42,098 nt of DNA from Rhodospirillales bacterium (GCA_028291365.1 JAQGIE010000075.1:1-42098); one strand, 5' to 3'; counted from the stretch's first letter, positions 25,234-33,794 are shown. Numbers and translations are program-made. Notes: generated by a model not told the origin, from the letters alone.

Positions 25234-27165
25234 TCAGGCGCGCGCGTGCAGGTCGACTGCGTCGATGCCGAGCGCCGTCAGCGCCTGCAACGCGATGCTG
25301 CGGGCGTCGAGGCCTGCTTCTTCGTACTGCTTGTTCGGCGAATCATGTTCCTGGAACACGTCCGGCAGGGTCATGGTGCGGATCTTCACGCCCGCATCGA
25401 GCAGGCCGGTTTCGGCCAGGCGATGCAGCACGATGGCGCCGAAGCCGAGCTTCGAGCCTTCTTCGATGGTGATCAGCACTTCGTGCTCGAGCACGAGACG
25501 CTTCACCAGATCGTTGTCGAGCGGCTTGGCGAAGCGCGCATCCGCGACCGTGGTCGACAGGCCGCGCGCACCCAGCAGTTCGGCCGCCTTCATGCACTCG
25601 TTGAGGCGGGTGCCGTAGGACAGCAGCGCGATCTTGGTGCCTTCGCGCAGGATGCGGCCCTTGCCGAGTTCCAGGATCTCGCCGCGCTCCGGCATGGTGA
25701 CGCCGACGCCTTCACCGCGCGGGAAGCGTACGGCCGAGGGCGCGTCGTCGATGGCGAGCGCGGTGCGGACCATGTGGCGCAGCTCGGCTTCGTCGGCCGC
25801 CGCCATCAGCACCAGGTTCGGCAGGCAGCCCAGATACGGAATGTCGAACGAGCCCGCATGCGTCTGGCCGTCGGCGCCGACCAGGCCGGCGCGGTCCATC
25901 ATGAAACGGACCGGCAGCTTCTGGATCGCCACGTCGTGCACGACCTGGTCGTAGCCGCGCTGCAGGAAGGTCGAGTAGATGGCGCAGACCGGACGCATGC
26001 CTTCGGTCGCGAGACCGGCGGCGAACGTCACTGCATGCTGTTCGGCGATGCCGACATCGAAGCAGCGTTCGGGGAAGCGCTGCTGGAACTGGTCGAGGCC
26101 GGTGCCCGATGGCATTGCGGCTGTGACCGCGACGATCTTGTCGTCGAGCGCGGCTTCCTGGATGAGCGACGACGCGAACACGTTGGTGTAGGTCGGCGCG
26201 TTCGATTTCGCCTTCACCTGCGCGCCGGTGACGACGTCGAACTTGGCGACCGCGTGCAGCTTGTCGGCGGCCTTTTCCGCCGGCGGATAGCCGTGGCCTT
26301 TTTCGGTGACGACGTGCAGCAGGATCGGACCTTCATCCGCGTCGCGCACGTTTTCGAGCACCGGCAGCAGATGGTCGAGATTGTGACCGTCGACCGGGCC
26401 GACATAGAAGAAGCCGAGCTCTTCGAACAACGTCCCGCCGGTGATCATGCCGCGCGCATATTCTTCGGCGCGACGCGCCGCGGTGCGCAGCGCCGACGGC
26501 AGCACGCTCGACACTTCTTTGCCGAGATGGCGCAGCGAGCGATACGATTTCGACGACAGCAAGCGCGACAGATACGCCGACAGCGCGCCCACCGGCGGCG
26601 CGATCGACATGTCGTTGTCGTTGAGGATCACGACGAGGCGCGAGCGCAGATGGCCCGCATTGTTCATCGCCTCGTACGCCATGCCTGCCGACATGGCGCC
26701 GTCGCCGATCACCGCGACGACTTTGTTGTTCTTGCCGAGGAAGTCGCGCGCGACCGCCATGCCGAGTCCGGCCGAGATCGAGGTCGAGCTGTGCGCGGCG
26801 CCGAACGGATCGTATTCGCTCTCGCTGCGCTTGGTGAATCCGCTCAAGCCGCCACCCGTGCGCAGCGTGCGAATGCGATCGCGACGACCGGTCAGGATCT
26901 TATGCGGGTAGCATTGATGGCCGACGTCCCAGATCAAACGATCGTCGGGCGTGTTGAACACGTAATGGATGGCGGTGGTCAGTTCGACCACGCCCAAGCC
27001 CGCACCGAGATGGCCGCCGGTGATCGACACGGCGTCGATCGTCTCGGCACGCAATTCATCGGCAAGCTGGCGGAGCTGCGACGGGTCCAGGCGGCGGAGA
27101 TCCGCAGGCACATGGACTGTGTCGAGCAGGGGTGTCTTGGAAGCGGTAATCACAGCTTTGGTCAC
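25234..27165 (-). CDS. dxs: 1-deoxy-D-xylulose-5-phosphate synthase
   Basis: TPP enzyme that condenses pyruvate and glyceraldehyde 3-phosphate, the entry step of the MEP isoprenoid pathway. The thiamine site appears in two parts: [17 protein letters not shown] and the [18 protein letters not shown] segment. The transketolase region has [17 protein letters not shown] with the catalytic Glu, and [15 protein letters not shown]. Start choice: the GTG at 27165 ([17 protein letters not shown], 643 residues) follows GAGGAG with good spacing and leaves a 25-base gap after ispA. The ATG at 27213 would overlap ispA and add residues not typical of the family. It forms the xseB-ispA-dxs run. Confidence 0.96.
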   Translation of the reverse strand: MTKAVITASKTPLLDTVHVPADLRRLDPSQLRQLADELRAETIDAVSITGGHLGAGLGVVELTTAIHYVFNTPDDRLIWDVGHQCYPHKILTGRRDRIRTLRTGGGLSGFTKRSESEYDPFGAAHSSTSISAGLGMAVARDFLGKNNKVVAVIGDGAMSAGMAYEAMNNAGHLRSRLVVILNDNDMSIAPPVGALSAYLSRLLSSKSYRSLRHLGKEVSSVLPSALRTAARRAEEYARGMITGGTLFEELGFFYVGPVDGHNLDHLLPVLENVRDADEGPILLHVVTEKGHGYPPAEKAADKLHAVAKFDVVTGAQVKAKSNAPTYTNVFASSLIQEAALDDKIVAVTAAMPSGTGLDQFQQRFPERCFDVGIAEQHAVTFAAGLATEGMRPVCAIYSTFLQRGYDQVVHDVAIQKLPVRFMMDRAGLVGADGQTHAGSFDIPYLGCLPNLVLMAAADEAELRHMVRTALAIDDAPSAVRFPRGEGVGVTMPERGEILELGKGRILREGTKIALLSYGTRLNECMKAAELLGARGLSTTVADARFAKPLDNDLVKRLVLEHEVLITIEEGSKLGFGAIVLHRLAETGLLDAGVKIRTMTLPDVFQEHDSPNKQYEEAGLDARSIALQALTALGIDAVDLHARA

Positions 27166-27190
27166 TGGGGGTGGGCTCCTCAGGCTCCCT

Positions 27191-28081
27191 TCAGGCGCGG
27201 CGTTCAACGACATAGCGCGCTAACTGGCGCAGAACATCGGCCCTGTCTTCAAATATGTCCAAATGTTTCGACGCCTGATCGGCCAGCAAAATGGCCTGCG
27301 TACGGGCTCGTTCGAGCCCCAAAATCGAAACGAAAGTCTGCTTGCCGGCGGCCGCGTCGGCGCCCACCGGCTTGCCGGTCACGGCCTCGTCGCCCTCGGC
27401 GTCGAGCAGGTCGTCGGCGATCTGAAAAGCGAGTCCCAAATCATGGGCATAGCCCCGAAGCGCCTGCCGTTGCGGCGGTGACGCCCGGCCCAGAATAGCC
27501 CCGGATTCGGCCGAGAAACTGATCAGCGCACCGGTCTTCAGGCGCTGCAGACGGGCGACTTCGCTTTCGTCCAGCGGCACGGTCTCGCCGATCAGGTCGA
27601 GCATCTGGCCGCCGACCATGCCCTCCGGGCCCGCCGCTTTCGCGAGCGCCGTGACCAAATTGCAACGCACAGCCGGATCTTCATGCGTTTCGGGGTCGGC
27701 CAGGACCTCGAACGCGAATGTCAGCAAGCCGTCGCCCGCCAGGATTGCAGTCGCGTCGTCGAACTGCTTGTGCACGGTCGGACGGCCGCGACGCAGGTCG
27801 CTGTCGTCCATCGCCGGCAGGTCGTCGTGAATCAGCGAGTAGCAATGGACGAATTCGATCGCGGCGGCGACGCGCAGCGCGCATTCCGTGTTGACTGCAA
27901 AGAGCGAAGCGCTTTGCAGCACAAGGAGTGGGCGCAGCCGCTTGCCGCCGGCGAGGCAGCCCCAGCGCATCGCATCGAACAGCTTGGACTCGGTCAGCTT
28001 CTTGTTCGGCAGCAGCGTGGTCAGCGCCTCGCTGACCTGCGCCGCCGTCTGGGCCATGACGGCTTCCAACGTCGCGTTCAT
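27191..28081 (-). CDS. ispA: Farnesyl diphosphate synthase (polyprenyl synthetase family)
   Basis: Condenses IPP with DMAPP and GPP to give farnesyl diphosphate (296 residues). The first aspartate-rich motif is [11 protein letters not shown] (Asp86 onward, the bacterial DDxxxxD form that gives C15 chains). The second is [12 protein letters not shown] (Asp223, 224, 227). GGKRLRP at about 45-51 binds IPP. Length and motifs fit short-chain bacterial IspA. It is placed between xseB and dxs, the standard alphaproteobacterial order, so precursor supply and chain elongation are co-transcribed. Confidence 0.96.
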   Translation of the reverse strand: MNATLEAVMAQTAAQVSEALTTLLPNKKLTESKLFDAMRWGCLAGGKRLRPLLVLQSASLFAVNTECALRVAAAIEFVHCYSLIHDDLPAMDDSDLRRGRPTVHKQFDDATAILAGDGLLTFAFEVLADPETHEDPAVRCNLVTALAKAAGPEGMVGGQMLDLIGETVPLDESEVARLQRLKTGALISFSAESGAILGRASPPQRQALRGYAHDLGLAFQIADDLLDAEGDEAVTGKPVGADAAAGKQTFVSILGLERARTQAILLADQASKHLDIFEDRADVLRQLARYVVERRA

Positions 28082-28102
28082 CTCGAACTTTCGAATCCTG
28101 AT

Positions 28103-28146
28103 TGAGTCAGCCGTCGCTGAGTCTTGGGTGATTCAGCTGTCGCTGA
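28103..28146. repeat. 26-bp-period direct repeat spanning the xseB stop codon
   Basis: TGAGTCAGCCGTCGCTGA (28103) and TGATTCAGCTGTCGCTGA (28129) match at 16 of 18 bases. The second copy contains the last codons and stop of xseB. Each unit also has a small inverted repeat TCAGC/GCTGA. Confidence 0.6.
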
Positions 28147-28390
28147 AGGGGCGCGTCTGCACGGTGCCGTCAGACGCCAGCGCGATCTGTTCGATCCGCG
28201 CCTGCGCGTCTTTCAGCTTGGCCTCGCAATGACGCTTCAGCAGCACGCCGCGCTCATAGGCGGCGATCGCGTCGTCGAGCTTGGCGCGGCCTTCCTCGAC
28301 TTGGCGCACGATGCGTTCGAGCTCGGCCAGCGCGTCCTCGAAGCTGAGGGCGGCGATGTCGGCGGGTATCGGAGGGGCGGGGGTCGCCAT
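28133..28390 (-). CDS. xseB: Exodeoxyribonuclease VII small subunit
   Basis: Protein of 85 residues. The core LSFEDALAELERIVRQVEEGRAKLDDAIAAYERG, seen in sections between residues 15 and 48, is the XseB family signature, followed by a coiled-coil-like tail (LKRHCEAKLKDAQARIEQI). XseB associates with the XseA catalytic subunit to form the single-strand exonuclease VII; xseA is not in the window. First gene of xseB-ispA-dxs, 51 bases before ispA, with a promoter expected in the 300-base region upstream. Confidence 0.93.
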   Translation of the reverse strand: MATPAPPIPADIAALSFEDALAELERIVRQVEEGRAKLDDAIAAYERGVLLKRHCEAKLKDAQARIEQIALASDGTVQTRPFSDS

Positions 28391-28692
28391 GGGGGCGGGA
28401 CGATAGATAGGCGGCCTTCTTCGAACAAGTCCGCGCGCGGCCCGTTTTGCTGGCGCAGGGCTGGATCAACAGAACGGGAGCTGTGAAAGAGGCTTGAACA
28501 CCGCGTCAACCCGCCGCGTGCCGACCGGGTATTCCCGATCCCGCCGCGCCCAGGCGCTGCTCCGGCAGGCCAGCGCGATGCACGTGCGGAAAGACGTGGT
28601 GGCGAGTCAGGGCGAAAGCGTCGGCGACACGGTGCTCAAAGCGCTGCCTGATCGCCATGCCCAGGCTTGTCCCGGGCATGACGAAAGAGCGA
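28391..28692. other. Intergenic region of about 300 bases between gcdH and xseB
   Basis: Both neighbours are on the minus strand, so this holds the end of the gcdH transcript and the promoter of the xseB-ispA-dxs operon. The only defined structure is a palindrome at 28656-28680. Short open frames here translate to arginine-rich sequence without a supported start, and I see no convincing gene, tRNA or recognised RNA. Confidence 0.6.
28656..28680. repeat. Palindromic repeat CATGCCC...GGGCATG with CTTGT loop
   Basis: A 7-bp perfect stem extends by two further G-C pairs across one mismatch around the loop CTTGT. The sequence ATGCCCaGGCTTGTCCCGGGCAT has the form of a dispersed intergenic palindrome that is widespread in alphaproteobacteria. 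It lies 13 bases past the gcdH stop and may double as its transcript end. Confidence 0.6.
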
Positions 28693-29919
28693 TCAGCCGA
28701 ACGCCTGGATGCCGGTAATCGCGCGGCCGAGAATCAGCGCGTGAATGTCGTGCGTGCCTTCATAGGTGTTCACGGCTTCGAGATTCATCGCGTGCCGGAT
28801 GACGTGATATTCGTCCGAGACGCCGTTGCCGCCGTGCATGTCGCGCGCCTGCCGCGCGATGTCGAGCGCCTTGCCGCAATTGTTGCGCTTCACGATCGAG
28901 ATCGCTTCGGCGGAAAGTTTGCCTTCGTCGAACAGGCGGCCGACGCGCAACGATGCGTGCAGGCCGAGCGTGATTTCGGTCTCCATGTCGGCGAGCTTTT
29001 TCTGAATCAGCTGCGTCGCCGCCAGCGGCTTGCCGAACTGCTTGCGCTCCAGCGTGTATTCGCGGGCCTTCTGGAAGCAGAATTCCGCCGCGCCCATCGC
29101 GCCCCATGAAATGCCGTAGCGGGCGCGGTTGAGGCAGCCGAACGGACCCGACATGCCGACCGCGCCGGGCAGAAGATGTTCTTCGGTCAGCTGCACGTCG
29201 TCGAGCGCGATGCCGCCGGTGACGCCGGCGCGCAAGCTGAATTTGCCTTCGATCTTCGGCGTGGTGAATCCCTTCATGCTGCGGTCGCAGAGAAAACCGC
29301 GGATCTTGCCGTCCCACTCGCACTTGGCCCACACGACGGCGACGTCGGCGATCGGCGAGTTGGTGATCCATTGCTTGGACCCGTTGAGCACGTAGCCGCC
29401 CGGCACTTTTTTGGCGCGGGTCTTCATGCCGGCGGGATCGGAACCGGCGTCCGGCTCGGTCAGGCCGAAACAACCGACCAGCTCGCCGCTGTTGAGGCCG
29501 GGCAGCCAGCGTTCCTTCTGTGCCTCCGACCCGTAGGCGTAGATCGGATACATCACCAGCGACGACTGCACGCTCATGGCCGAGCGATAGCCCGAATCGA
29601 CCCATTCGATTTCGCGCGCACACAGGCCATAGGCGACGTAGGACGCGCCGACGCCGCCATAGCCGTGCATGGTGACGCCCAGCAGCCCCAGCTCGCCGAG
29701 CTCGTTCATGATCTCGCGGTGGAAGATTTCGTGCCGGTTGGCTTCGAGCACGCGCGGGAGCAGCTTGTCGCGCGCATAGGCGCGCGCGGCGTCGCGGATC
29801 ATGCGTTCGTCTTCGGTCAGCAGCTCGTCCAGATGAAGCGGATCTTCCCAGTCGAACTGGGTCATCTTCGCCTCCGCTTTCTTGGCGGGCTTCGTCAGGT
29901 GGATAGCTTGCTGGGTCAC
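28693..29919 (-). CDS. gcdH: Glutaryl-CoA dehydrogenase
   Basis: FAD acyl-CoA dehydrogenase (408 residues) that oxidises and decarboxylates glutaryl-CoA to crotonyl-CoA in lysine/tryptophan-type degradation. The catalytic base is Glu387 in [20 protein letters not shown], a sequence characteristic of [16 protein letters not shown] and [19 protein letters not shown] are also GCDH-like. The usual N-terminal [20 protein letters not shown] begins near residue 23. The GTG at 29919 follows AGGAG by eight bases and adds 18 residues before an internal ATG at 29865, which is the alternative start. No CoA-transferase gene, a frequent partner, is adjacent. Confidence 0.93.
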   Translation of the reverse strand: MTQQAIHLTKPAKKAEAKMTQFDWEDPLHLDELLTEDERMIRDAARAYARDKLLPRVLEANRHEIFHREIMNELGELGLLGVTMHGYGGVGASYVAYGLCAREIEWVDSGYRSAMSVQSSLVMYPIYAYGSEAQKERWLPGLNSGELVGCFGLTEPDAGSDPAGMKTRAKKVPGGYVLNGSKQWITNSPIADVAVVWAKCEWDGKIRGFLCDRSMKGFTTPKIEGKFSLRAGVTGGIALDDVQLTEEHLLPGAVGMSGPFGCLNRARYGISWGAMGAAEFCFQKAREYTLERKQFGKPLAATQLIQKKLADMETEITLGLHASLRVGRLFDEGKLSAEAISIVKRNNCGKALDIARQARDMHGGNGVSDEYHVIRHAMNLEAVNTYEGTHDIHALILGRAITGIQAFG

Positions 29920-30008
29920 GGTCGGGCTCCTGGAGAAAAGCGCGCTACCTTATGCCGACGAATCCCCGTGCGGATAGCAGCCCACGGGCTCGAACAGCGG
30001 ACGTATTC

Positions 30009-31397
30009 ATGGGCCGGACACTGACCGAAAAAATTCTCGCGCGGGCGGCGGGCAAAAATGCCGTGACGCCGGGCGAAATCGTGACCGCCACGGTCGATCT
30101 GGCGATGTTTCACGACAGTTCGGGTCCGCGACGGGTCAAGCCGCGCCTGGAAGAACTCGGCGCCAAAGTCTGGGATCCGTCCAAGGTCGTGGTGGTGAGC
30201 GACCATTACGTGCCCGCGGTCGATCCGGAATCCGCGGCCATTCTCAAACTCACGCGCGAGTGGGTGCGCGACCAGGGAATCGCCGCCTTCTATGACATGC
30301 AGGGCATCTGTCACGTGATGCTGGCCGAGGGTGGGCATCTGCGCCCGGGCCTGTTCTGCGTCGGCGGCGACAGTCATTCCACCATGGCGGGCGCCTATGG
30401 CTGCTACATGGCCGGGTTCGGCGCGACCGAAATGACCGGCGTGATGGTGACCGGCGAGATCTGGACGCGGGTACCCGCGACCATCCGCGTGGAATGGGAC
30501 GGTGTTTTCGCCGACGGCGTCGTCGCCAAAGACGTCATGCTGCATCTTTGTCGAACGCTCGGCATGGATAACGCGTTCAAGGCAATCGAATATGGCGGTA
30601 CCACAGTACGCGCCATGTCCATGTCGGAACGCGGCGTGCTGACCAACATGGCGGCCGAACTCGGCGCCGAAAGCGGCATCATCGAACCCGACGCGACGAC
30701 CCTGGACGCGATCCGGGCCGCCGGTGTCGCAATCGACGACGAAGAGGCGCGCATCTGGCGTTCGGATCCCGACGCGACCTACGAAGCGGTGCACCGGTTC
30801 GACGCCGCGCAGCTGGTGCCGCAAGTGGCGCGGCCGCATTCGCCCGCGAATGCCGGGCCGGTCGACGAAGCGGCGGGGGCGCGCATCGACCAGGCCTATA
30901 TCGGCGCCTGCGTCGGCGCGAAACTCACCGACCTGCACATGGCGGCGCGCGTGCTCAAAGGGCGCAAGGTGGCGAAGCATGTGCGGCTGCTGGTGGCGCC
31001 ATCGTCGCGCGCCACGACCGAGGCGGCGGCCAAAGACGGCACGCTCGCGACGCTCACCGAAGCAGGCGCAATCCTGATGCCGACCGGCTGCGGCGCCTGC
31101 GCCGGCATCGGGGCGGGCGTGCTCGCCGCAGGCGAAGTCTGCATCTCGTCGACCAACCGCAACTTCAAAGGCCGCATGGGCCACAAAGACGCGTCGGTCT
31201 ATCTGGGCTCGCCCTACACGGTCGCGGCCAGCGCGATCGAAGGCTGCGTCGCCGATCCGCGGCGGTTTCTTATTCCCCGCGAAGCTTGTTCCGCCCCCCG
31301 AGCCGGGGGCGGGGATCCTTCGATGGATCAAGTGCACGCTTCGACGTTCCGCGCCGGCGTCGACATGGATCGCCGCTTTCGCGGGGAACTGAAATGA
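30009..31397 (+). CDS. Aconitase-superfamily dehydratase, large subunit (LeuC/homoaconitase-like)
   Basis: Iron-sulfur hydro-lyase subunit of 462 residues. The N-terminus (MGRTLTEKILARAAGK) and the ATVDLAMFHDSSGP and GGDSHSTMAGAYG segments are family hallmarks. Cluster cysteines appear in IGACVGAKLTDL and in TGCGACAG, and the signature SSTNRNFKGRMGH follows. The usual end, DPRRFL, is reached at base 31271. A further 41 residues follow, almost all encoded by a 116-bp element with inverted ends. It overlaps the small-subunit gene as ATGA. True LeuC is usually about 470 residues of a different subclass; this is the shorter archaeal/homoaconitase-like type, so leucine synthesis should not be assumed. 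An ATG at 29952 is an alternative start. Confidence 0.85.
   Translation: MGRTLTEKILARAAGKNAVTPGEIVTATVDLAMFHDSSGPRRVKPRLEELGAKVWDPSKVVVVSDHYVPAVDPESAAILKLTREWVRDQGIAAFYDMQGICHVMLAEGGHLRPGLFCVGGDSHSTMAGAYGCYMAGFGATEMTGVMVTGEIWTRVPATIRVEWDGVFADGVVAKDVMLHLCRTLGMDNAFKAIEYGGTTVRAMSMSERGVLTNMAAELGAESGIIEPDATTLDAIRAAGVAIDDEEARIWRSDPDATYEAVHRFDAAQLVPQVARPHSPANAGPVDEAAGARIDQAYIGACVGAKLTDLHMAARVLKGRKVAKHVRLLVAPSSRATTEAAAKDGTLATLTEAGAILMPTGCGACAGIGAGVLAAGEVCISSTNRNFKGRMGHKDASVYLGSPYTVAASAIEGCVADPRRFLIPREACSAPRAGGGDPSMDQVHASTFRAGVDMDRRFRGELK
31273..31388. mobile_element. 116-bp element with terminal inverted repeats inside the LeuC-like gene
   Basis: The left end TTCCCCGCGAAGC (31273-31285) is the inverse of the right end GCTTTCGCGGGGAA (31375-31388) except for one extra base. 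Between lies an 8-bp G/C hairpin (31289 region, CCGCCCCC/GGGGGCGG) and a weaker CGACG/CGTCG pair. The form is that of a REP/BIME or MITE-like element without a transposase gene. It keeps the reading frame and preserves the ATGA link to the next gene. I see no clear target-site duplication. Confidence 0.6.
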
Positions 31398-31876
31398 TCG
31401 CGGGACGCACTTGGAAATTCGGCGACGGCATCGACACCGACGTGCTGGCGCCCGGCATGTACATGAAGCTGCCCCTGGAAGCGCTCGCGACCCACTGTCT
31501 CGAAGCGATCGCGCCGCGCTTCGCCGCCGAGGTCCGCCCCGGTGACGTGGTGGTCGGCGGTGCCTCGTTCGGCATCGGCTCGTCGCGCGAACAGGCGGCG
31601 CAGGCCTTGAAGCATCTCGGCGTCGGCGCCGTGCTCGCCACCAGCTTCGCGCGCATCTTCTATCGCAACGCGCTCAATCTCGGCCTGCCGGCGCTGTTCT
31701 TTCCGCAGGCGAACGAGATCCAGGACGGCGAGGCGATCGAGGTCGATCCCGTCGCCGGCCTCGTGCGCGCCGGTGGGCGCGAATTCCGCGTCGAGCCGAT
31801 CCCGGCCCATCTGATGACGATGATCGAAGATGGCGGGTTGATGCCGCATCTGAAGAAGAAGCTCGCCCGCGGATGA
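31394..31876 (+). CDS. Aconitase-superfamily dehydratase, small subunit (LeuD-like)
   Basis: Swivel-domain partner of the LeuC-like subunit (160 residues). Visible are the start FGDGIDTDVLAPG, the substrate-phosphate/carboxylate loop GIGSSREQAAQALKHLGV, and ATSFARIFYRNALNLGLPAL, all typical. At the loop where isopropylmalate and homoaconitate enzymes read YLRT, YLVY or similar, this protein has YMKL, and the usual FGCGSSRE is FGIGSSRE. Both point to a different or relaxed substrate. ATG at 31394 overlaps the large-subunit stop as ATGA. A frame opening at 31286 adds residues from the inserted element and was rejected. Confidence 0.87.
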   Translation: MIAGRTWKFGDGIDTDVLAPGMYMKLPLEALATHCLEAIAPRFAAEVRPGDVVVGGASFGIGSSREQAAQALKHLGVGAVLATSFARIFYRNALNLGLPALFFPQANEIQDGEAIEVDPVAGLVRAGGREFRVEPIPAHLMTMIEDGGLMPHLKKKLARG

Positions 31877-31882
31877 AGCCCC

Positions 31883-32023
31883 TGCAGGTGCGCCTGCCTG
31901 CGCGCGGCCGGCCATGCCCCGGTCGAGCCCGAGAATCCCTATTGGCGCACGCACGGAATGACGTTCGAAGATCCCGACGGATGGCGGGTCGTACTGATGG
32001 AAACGGGCGGACTGGGCGCATGA
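31883..32023 (+). pseudogene. Remnant of a VOC (glyoxalase/bleomycin-resistance) family gene
   Basis: The frame ending at TGA 32021-32023 reads LRAAGHAPVEPENPYW, then RTHGMTFEDPDGWRVVLM and a short tail. This is the characteristic last beta-strand block of VOC-fold proteins. It has no start codon and the preceding 80-90 residues of the fold are missing; the frame meets a stop at 31874. What remains still overlaps the next gene's ATG as ATGA, so the intact gene was once translationally coupled between the small dehydratase subunit and the lyase. A deletion next to the leuD-like stop is the simplest explanation. Confidence 0.7.
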
Positions 32024-32913
32024 ACAAACCGGCTGCAACCTTGCGGGCGCTGCTGGCGCGATCCGATCGCGCCGTGCTCGCCCCCGGTTGCTACGACGCG
32101 CTGACCGCGTCGCTGATCGAGCGCGCCGGGTTCGAAGCCGCCTATCTGTCGGGCGCTTCGGTCGCCTATACGCGGCTGGGCCGGCCCGATATCGGCCTCA
32201 CCACTGCGGTCGAGGTCGCCGACGTGATCGCCAACATCCGCGATCGCTGTCCCGACCTGCCGCTGGTCGTCGACGCCGACACCGGCTTCGGCAATGCGCT
32301 CAACGTGCAGCGCACCGTGCGCAGCTTCGAGCGCGCCGGCGCCTCGGCGATCCAGCTCGAAGACCAGGTGATGCCCAAACGCTGCGGTCACCTCGCCGGC
32401 AAGCGCGTCGTGCCGGCGGCCGAGATGGTGGGCAAGATCAAGGCCGCCTGCGATGCGCGCAACGACGACGCGACCCTGATTGTGGCGCGCACCGATGCGC
32501 TCGCGGTCAACGGGTTCGACGATGCGCTGGCCCGGGCCGAGGCCTATGTCGAAGCAGGCTGCGACCTGCTGTTCGTCGAGGCGCCGCAAAGCGAAGCGCA
32601 GATGCGCAGCGTCGCCGCGCGCTTCGCCGCGCGCGTACCGCTGCTCGCCAACATGGTCGAAGGCGGCACCACTCCGATCCGCGACGCCGGCGCGCTCGCC
32701 GCCGCCGGGTACCGGCTGGTGATCTTCCCGGGCGCCGCGACGCGGGTGCTGGTGTTCGCGCTCGAGCAGTTTTTCGCCGACCTCAAACGCGACGGGTCGA
32801 GCGCCGCGTGGCGCGAGAAAATGCTCGACCTGAAAGGGCTGAACGCGGTGCTGGGCACCGACCGGATGCTTGCAGCAGGACGCGCCTACGATCCCGACAT
32901 CCAGGACGCCTAG
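32020..32913 (+). CDS. Isocitrate lyase/PEP mutase family lyase
   Basis: TIM-barrel enzyme of 297 residues that makes or breaks C-C (or P-C) bonds next to a carboxylate. GCYDALTASLIERAGFEA and YLSGASVA form the first strands. VDADTGFGN holds the Mg-binding Asp85/Asp87. MPKRCGH holds Cys122, the catalytic cysteine kept in isocitrate, methylisocitrate and dimethylmalate lyases and absent in PEP mutase. ARTDALA follows. So a lyase is favoured. With the dehydratase genes upstream it could cleave the hydrated dicarboxylate to a 2-oxoacid plus an acid. The ATG at 32020 was preferred over an upstream frame that passes through the VOC remnant. Confidence 0.86.
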   Translation: MNKPAATLRALLARSDRAVLAPGCYDALTASLIERAGFEAAYLSGASVAYTRLGRPDIGLTTAVEVADVIANIRDRCPDLPLVVDADTGFGNALNVQRTVRSFERAGASAIQLEDQVMPKRCGHLAGKRVVPAAEMVGKIKAACDARNDDATLIVARTDALAVNGFDDALARAEAYVEAGCDLLFVEAPQSEAQMRSVAARFAARVPLLANMVEGGTTPIRDAGALAAAGYRLVIFPGAATRVLVFALEQFFADLKRDGSSAAWREKMLDLKGLNAVLGTDRMLAAGRAYDPDIQDA

Positions 32914-32923
32914 CGCGTTTTCC

Positions 32924-32982
32924 CGCAGACGAAAGAAGGGCCGGATGCTCGTCCATCCGGCCCTTCTCTTGAAGCGTCTGCG
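32924..32982 (+). terminator. Composite inverted repeat after the lyase gene
   Basis: An inner perfect 14-bp stem (AGAAGGGCCGGATG/CATCCGGCCCTTCT, loop CTCGTC) is nested in an outer perfect 8-bp stem (CGCAGACG/CGTCTGCG). The inner arm is followed by CTCTTG, a poor T tract. It very likely ends the dehydratase-lyase transcript. Confidence 0.7.
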
Positions 32983-33156
32983 CCCCCGAAGAGCGCTCCG
33001 CCTCGCCGGCGACTACCCTTCGTGCTGGATCGCCGTCCGGGCGTCGGCTCAGTGCCCGGCCCACATGCGTCACATGCGACGAAGGTCGGCGTCGCCGCCT
33101 TCTTTCCCCTTGGTGTTACGGTTGCAACAGGATGAACCCCATCTGTGTTCCGTGGC

Positions 33157-33354
33157 ATGAAGCGTTTCATGCGCCGCATCATCCTCACCCTGCTCGCGCT
33201 CGTCGTTCCGGTCGTGATCGCGGTCGTGGCGGCGCATCAGACGGCGGACTTGCCGGCGCTGGGCGGCGACGCCTGGGCGCCGATCGGCTTCGGGGTCGGG
33301 CTGATCGCGGTGGTCATCGGCCTGCTGCTGTGGGTGCAGCTGCGCAAGCGCTGA
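33157..33354 (+). CDS. Small membrane protein, 65 residues, two helices
   Basis: ATG at 33157 opens a basic start (MKRFMRRI), a hydrophobic helix (ILTLLALVVPVVIAVVAA), a short polar turn (HQTADLPALGGDAW), a second helix (GFGVGLIAVVIGLLLW) and the tail VQLRKR. The charge pattern suggests both ends in the cytoplasm. Third-position GC is high, so it is likely real, but the ribosome-binding site is weak and a GTG at 33145 is an alternative start. No family recognised. It stands between the lyase terminator and another small membrane protein gene. Confidence 0.6.
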   Translation: MKRFMRRIILTLLALVVPVVIAVVAAHQTADLPALGGDAWAPIGFGVGLIAVVIGLLLWVQLRKR

Positions 33355-33412
33355 CGGGAACCGTCGCGGCGTAGGGCGGGAACCGTCCAGGTCGTGCGCC
33401 GTTGGCCCGAGC

Positions 33413-33772
33413 ATGCCGCAGCCCCGCCCGCACGAGCCGCACCGAGCGCACCCGCGCAACCTCGACCAGTATCGCCACCAGACCGACGCCGGCAGGTTCG
33501 GGGACAAGGTCGCGGTCGGCGATCCCGCGGCGGCGCCGATCGGCACCGACGAAGAGGCTGGCGGCTTTTCCACCCCACCGCACATCGTCGCCGAGACGGC
33601 GGCCCATCAGGCAAGCATCGCGCGTGGCGAGCCGGCGACCCGGGCGCGGGAGGCTTCCAGCGTCAGGTCCACGCGGCGCGATCGCGCCGCGTTCGGCTGG
33701 CTGCTGTTGCTGTTCGCGCTGCTCGGCTTCGTGGCGCTGCTCTACTTCGCCACCGGCGGCGCTTCCACCTAG
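33413..33772 (+). CDS. Hypothetical protein with C-terminal membrane anchor, 119 residues
   Basis: The first 90 residues are polar, Pro/His/Arg-rich and probably disordered, with a more ordered-looking LDQYRHQTDAGRFGDKVAVGD at about 17-37. One transmembrane helix lies at the C-terminus (GWLLLLFALLGFVALLYFATGG), so it resembles a tail-anchored protein. Third-position GC supports this frame over two overlapping ones that give Arg/Ser-rich sequence. The function is unknown and no domain is recognised. A hairpin follows before the isochorismatase-like gene. Confidence 0.6.
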   Translation: MPQPRPHEPHRAHPRNLDQYRHQTDAGRFGDKVAVGDPAAAPIGTDEEAGGFSTPPHIVAETAAHQASIARGEPATRAREASSVRSTRRDRAAFGWLLLLFALLGFVALLYFATGGAST

Positions 33773-33794
33773 CGGCGTGAGCCCCTGATTCTCA

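Noticed and set aside
25183-27498. A long plus-strand frame opposite dxs
   Set aside because: Antisense shadow of dxs with no domain signature.
28494-28718. Short plus-strand open frame in the gcdH-xseB gap
   Set aside because: It runs through the palindromic repeat and into the gcdH 3' end, lacks a ribosome-binding site and is arginine-rich nonsense.
29952-30008. Longer N-terminus for the LeuC-like protein
   Set aside because: The added residues are Ser/Arg/Pro-rich and unlike the family, which begins at MGRTLTEKIL.
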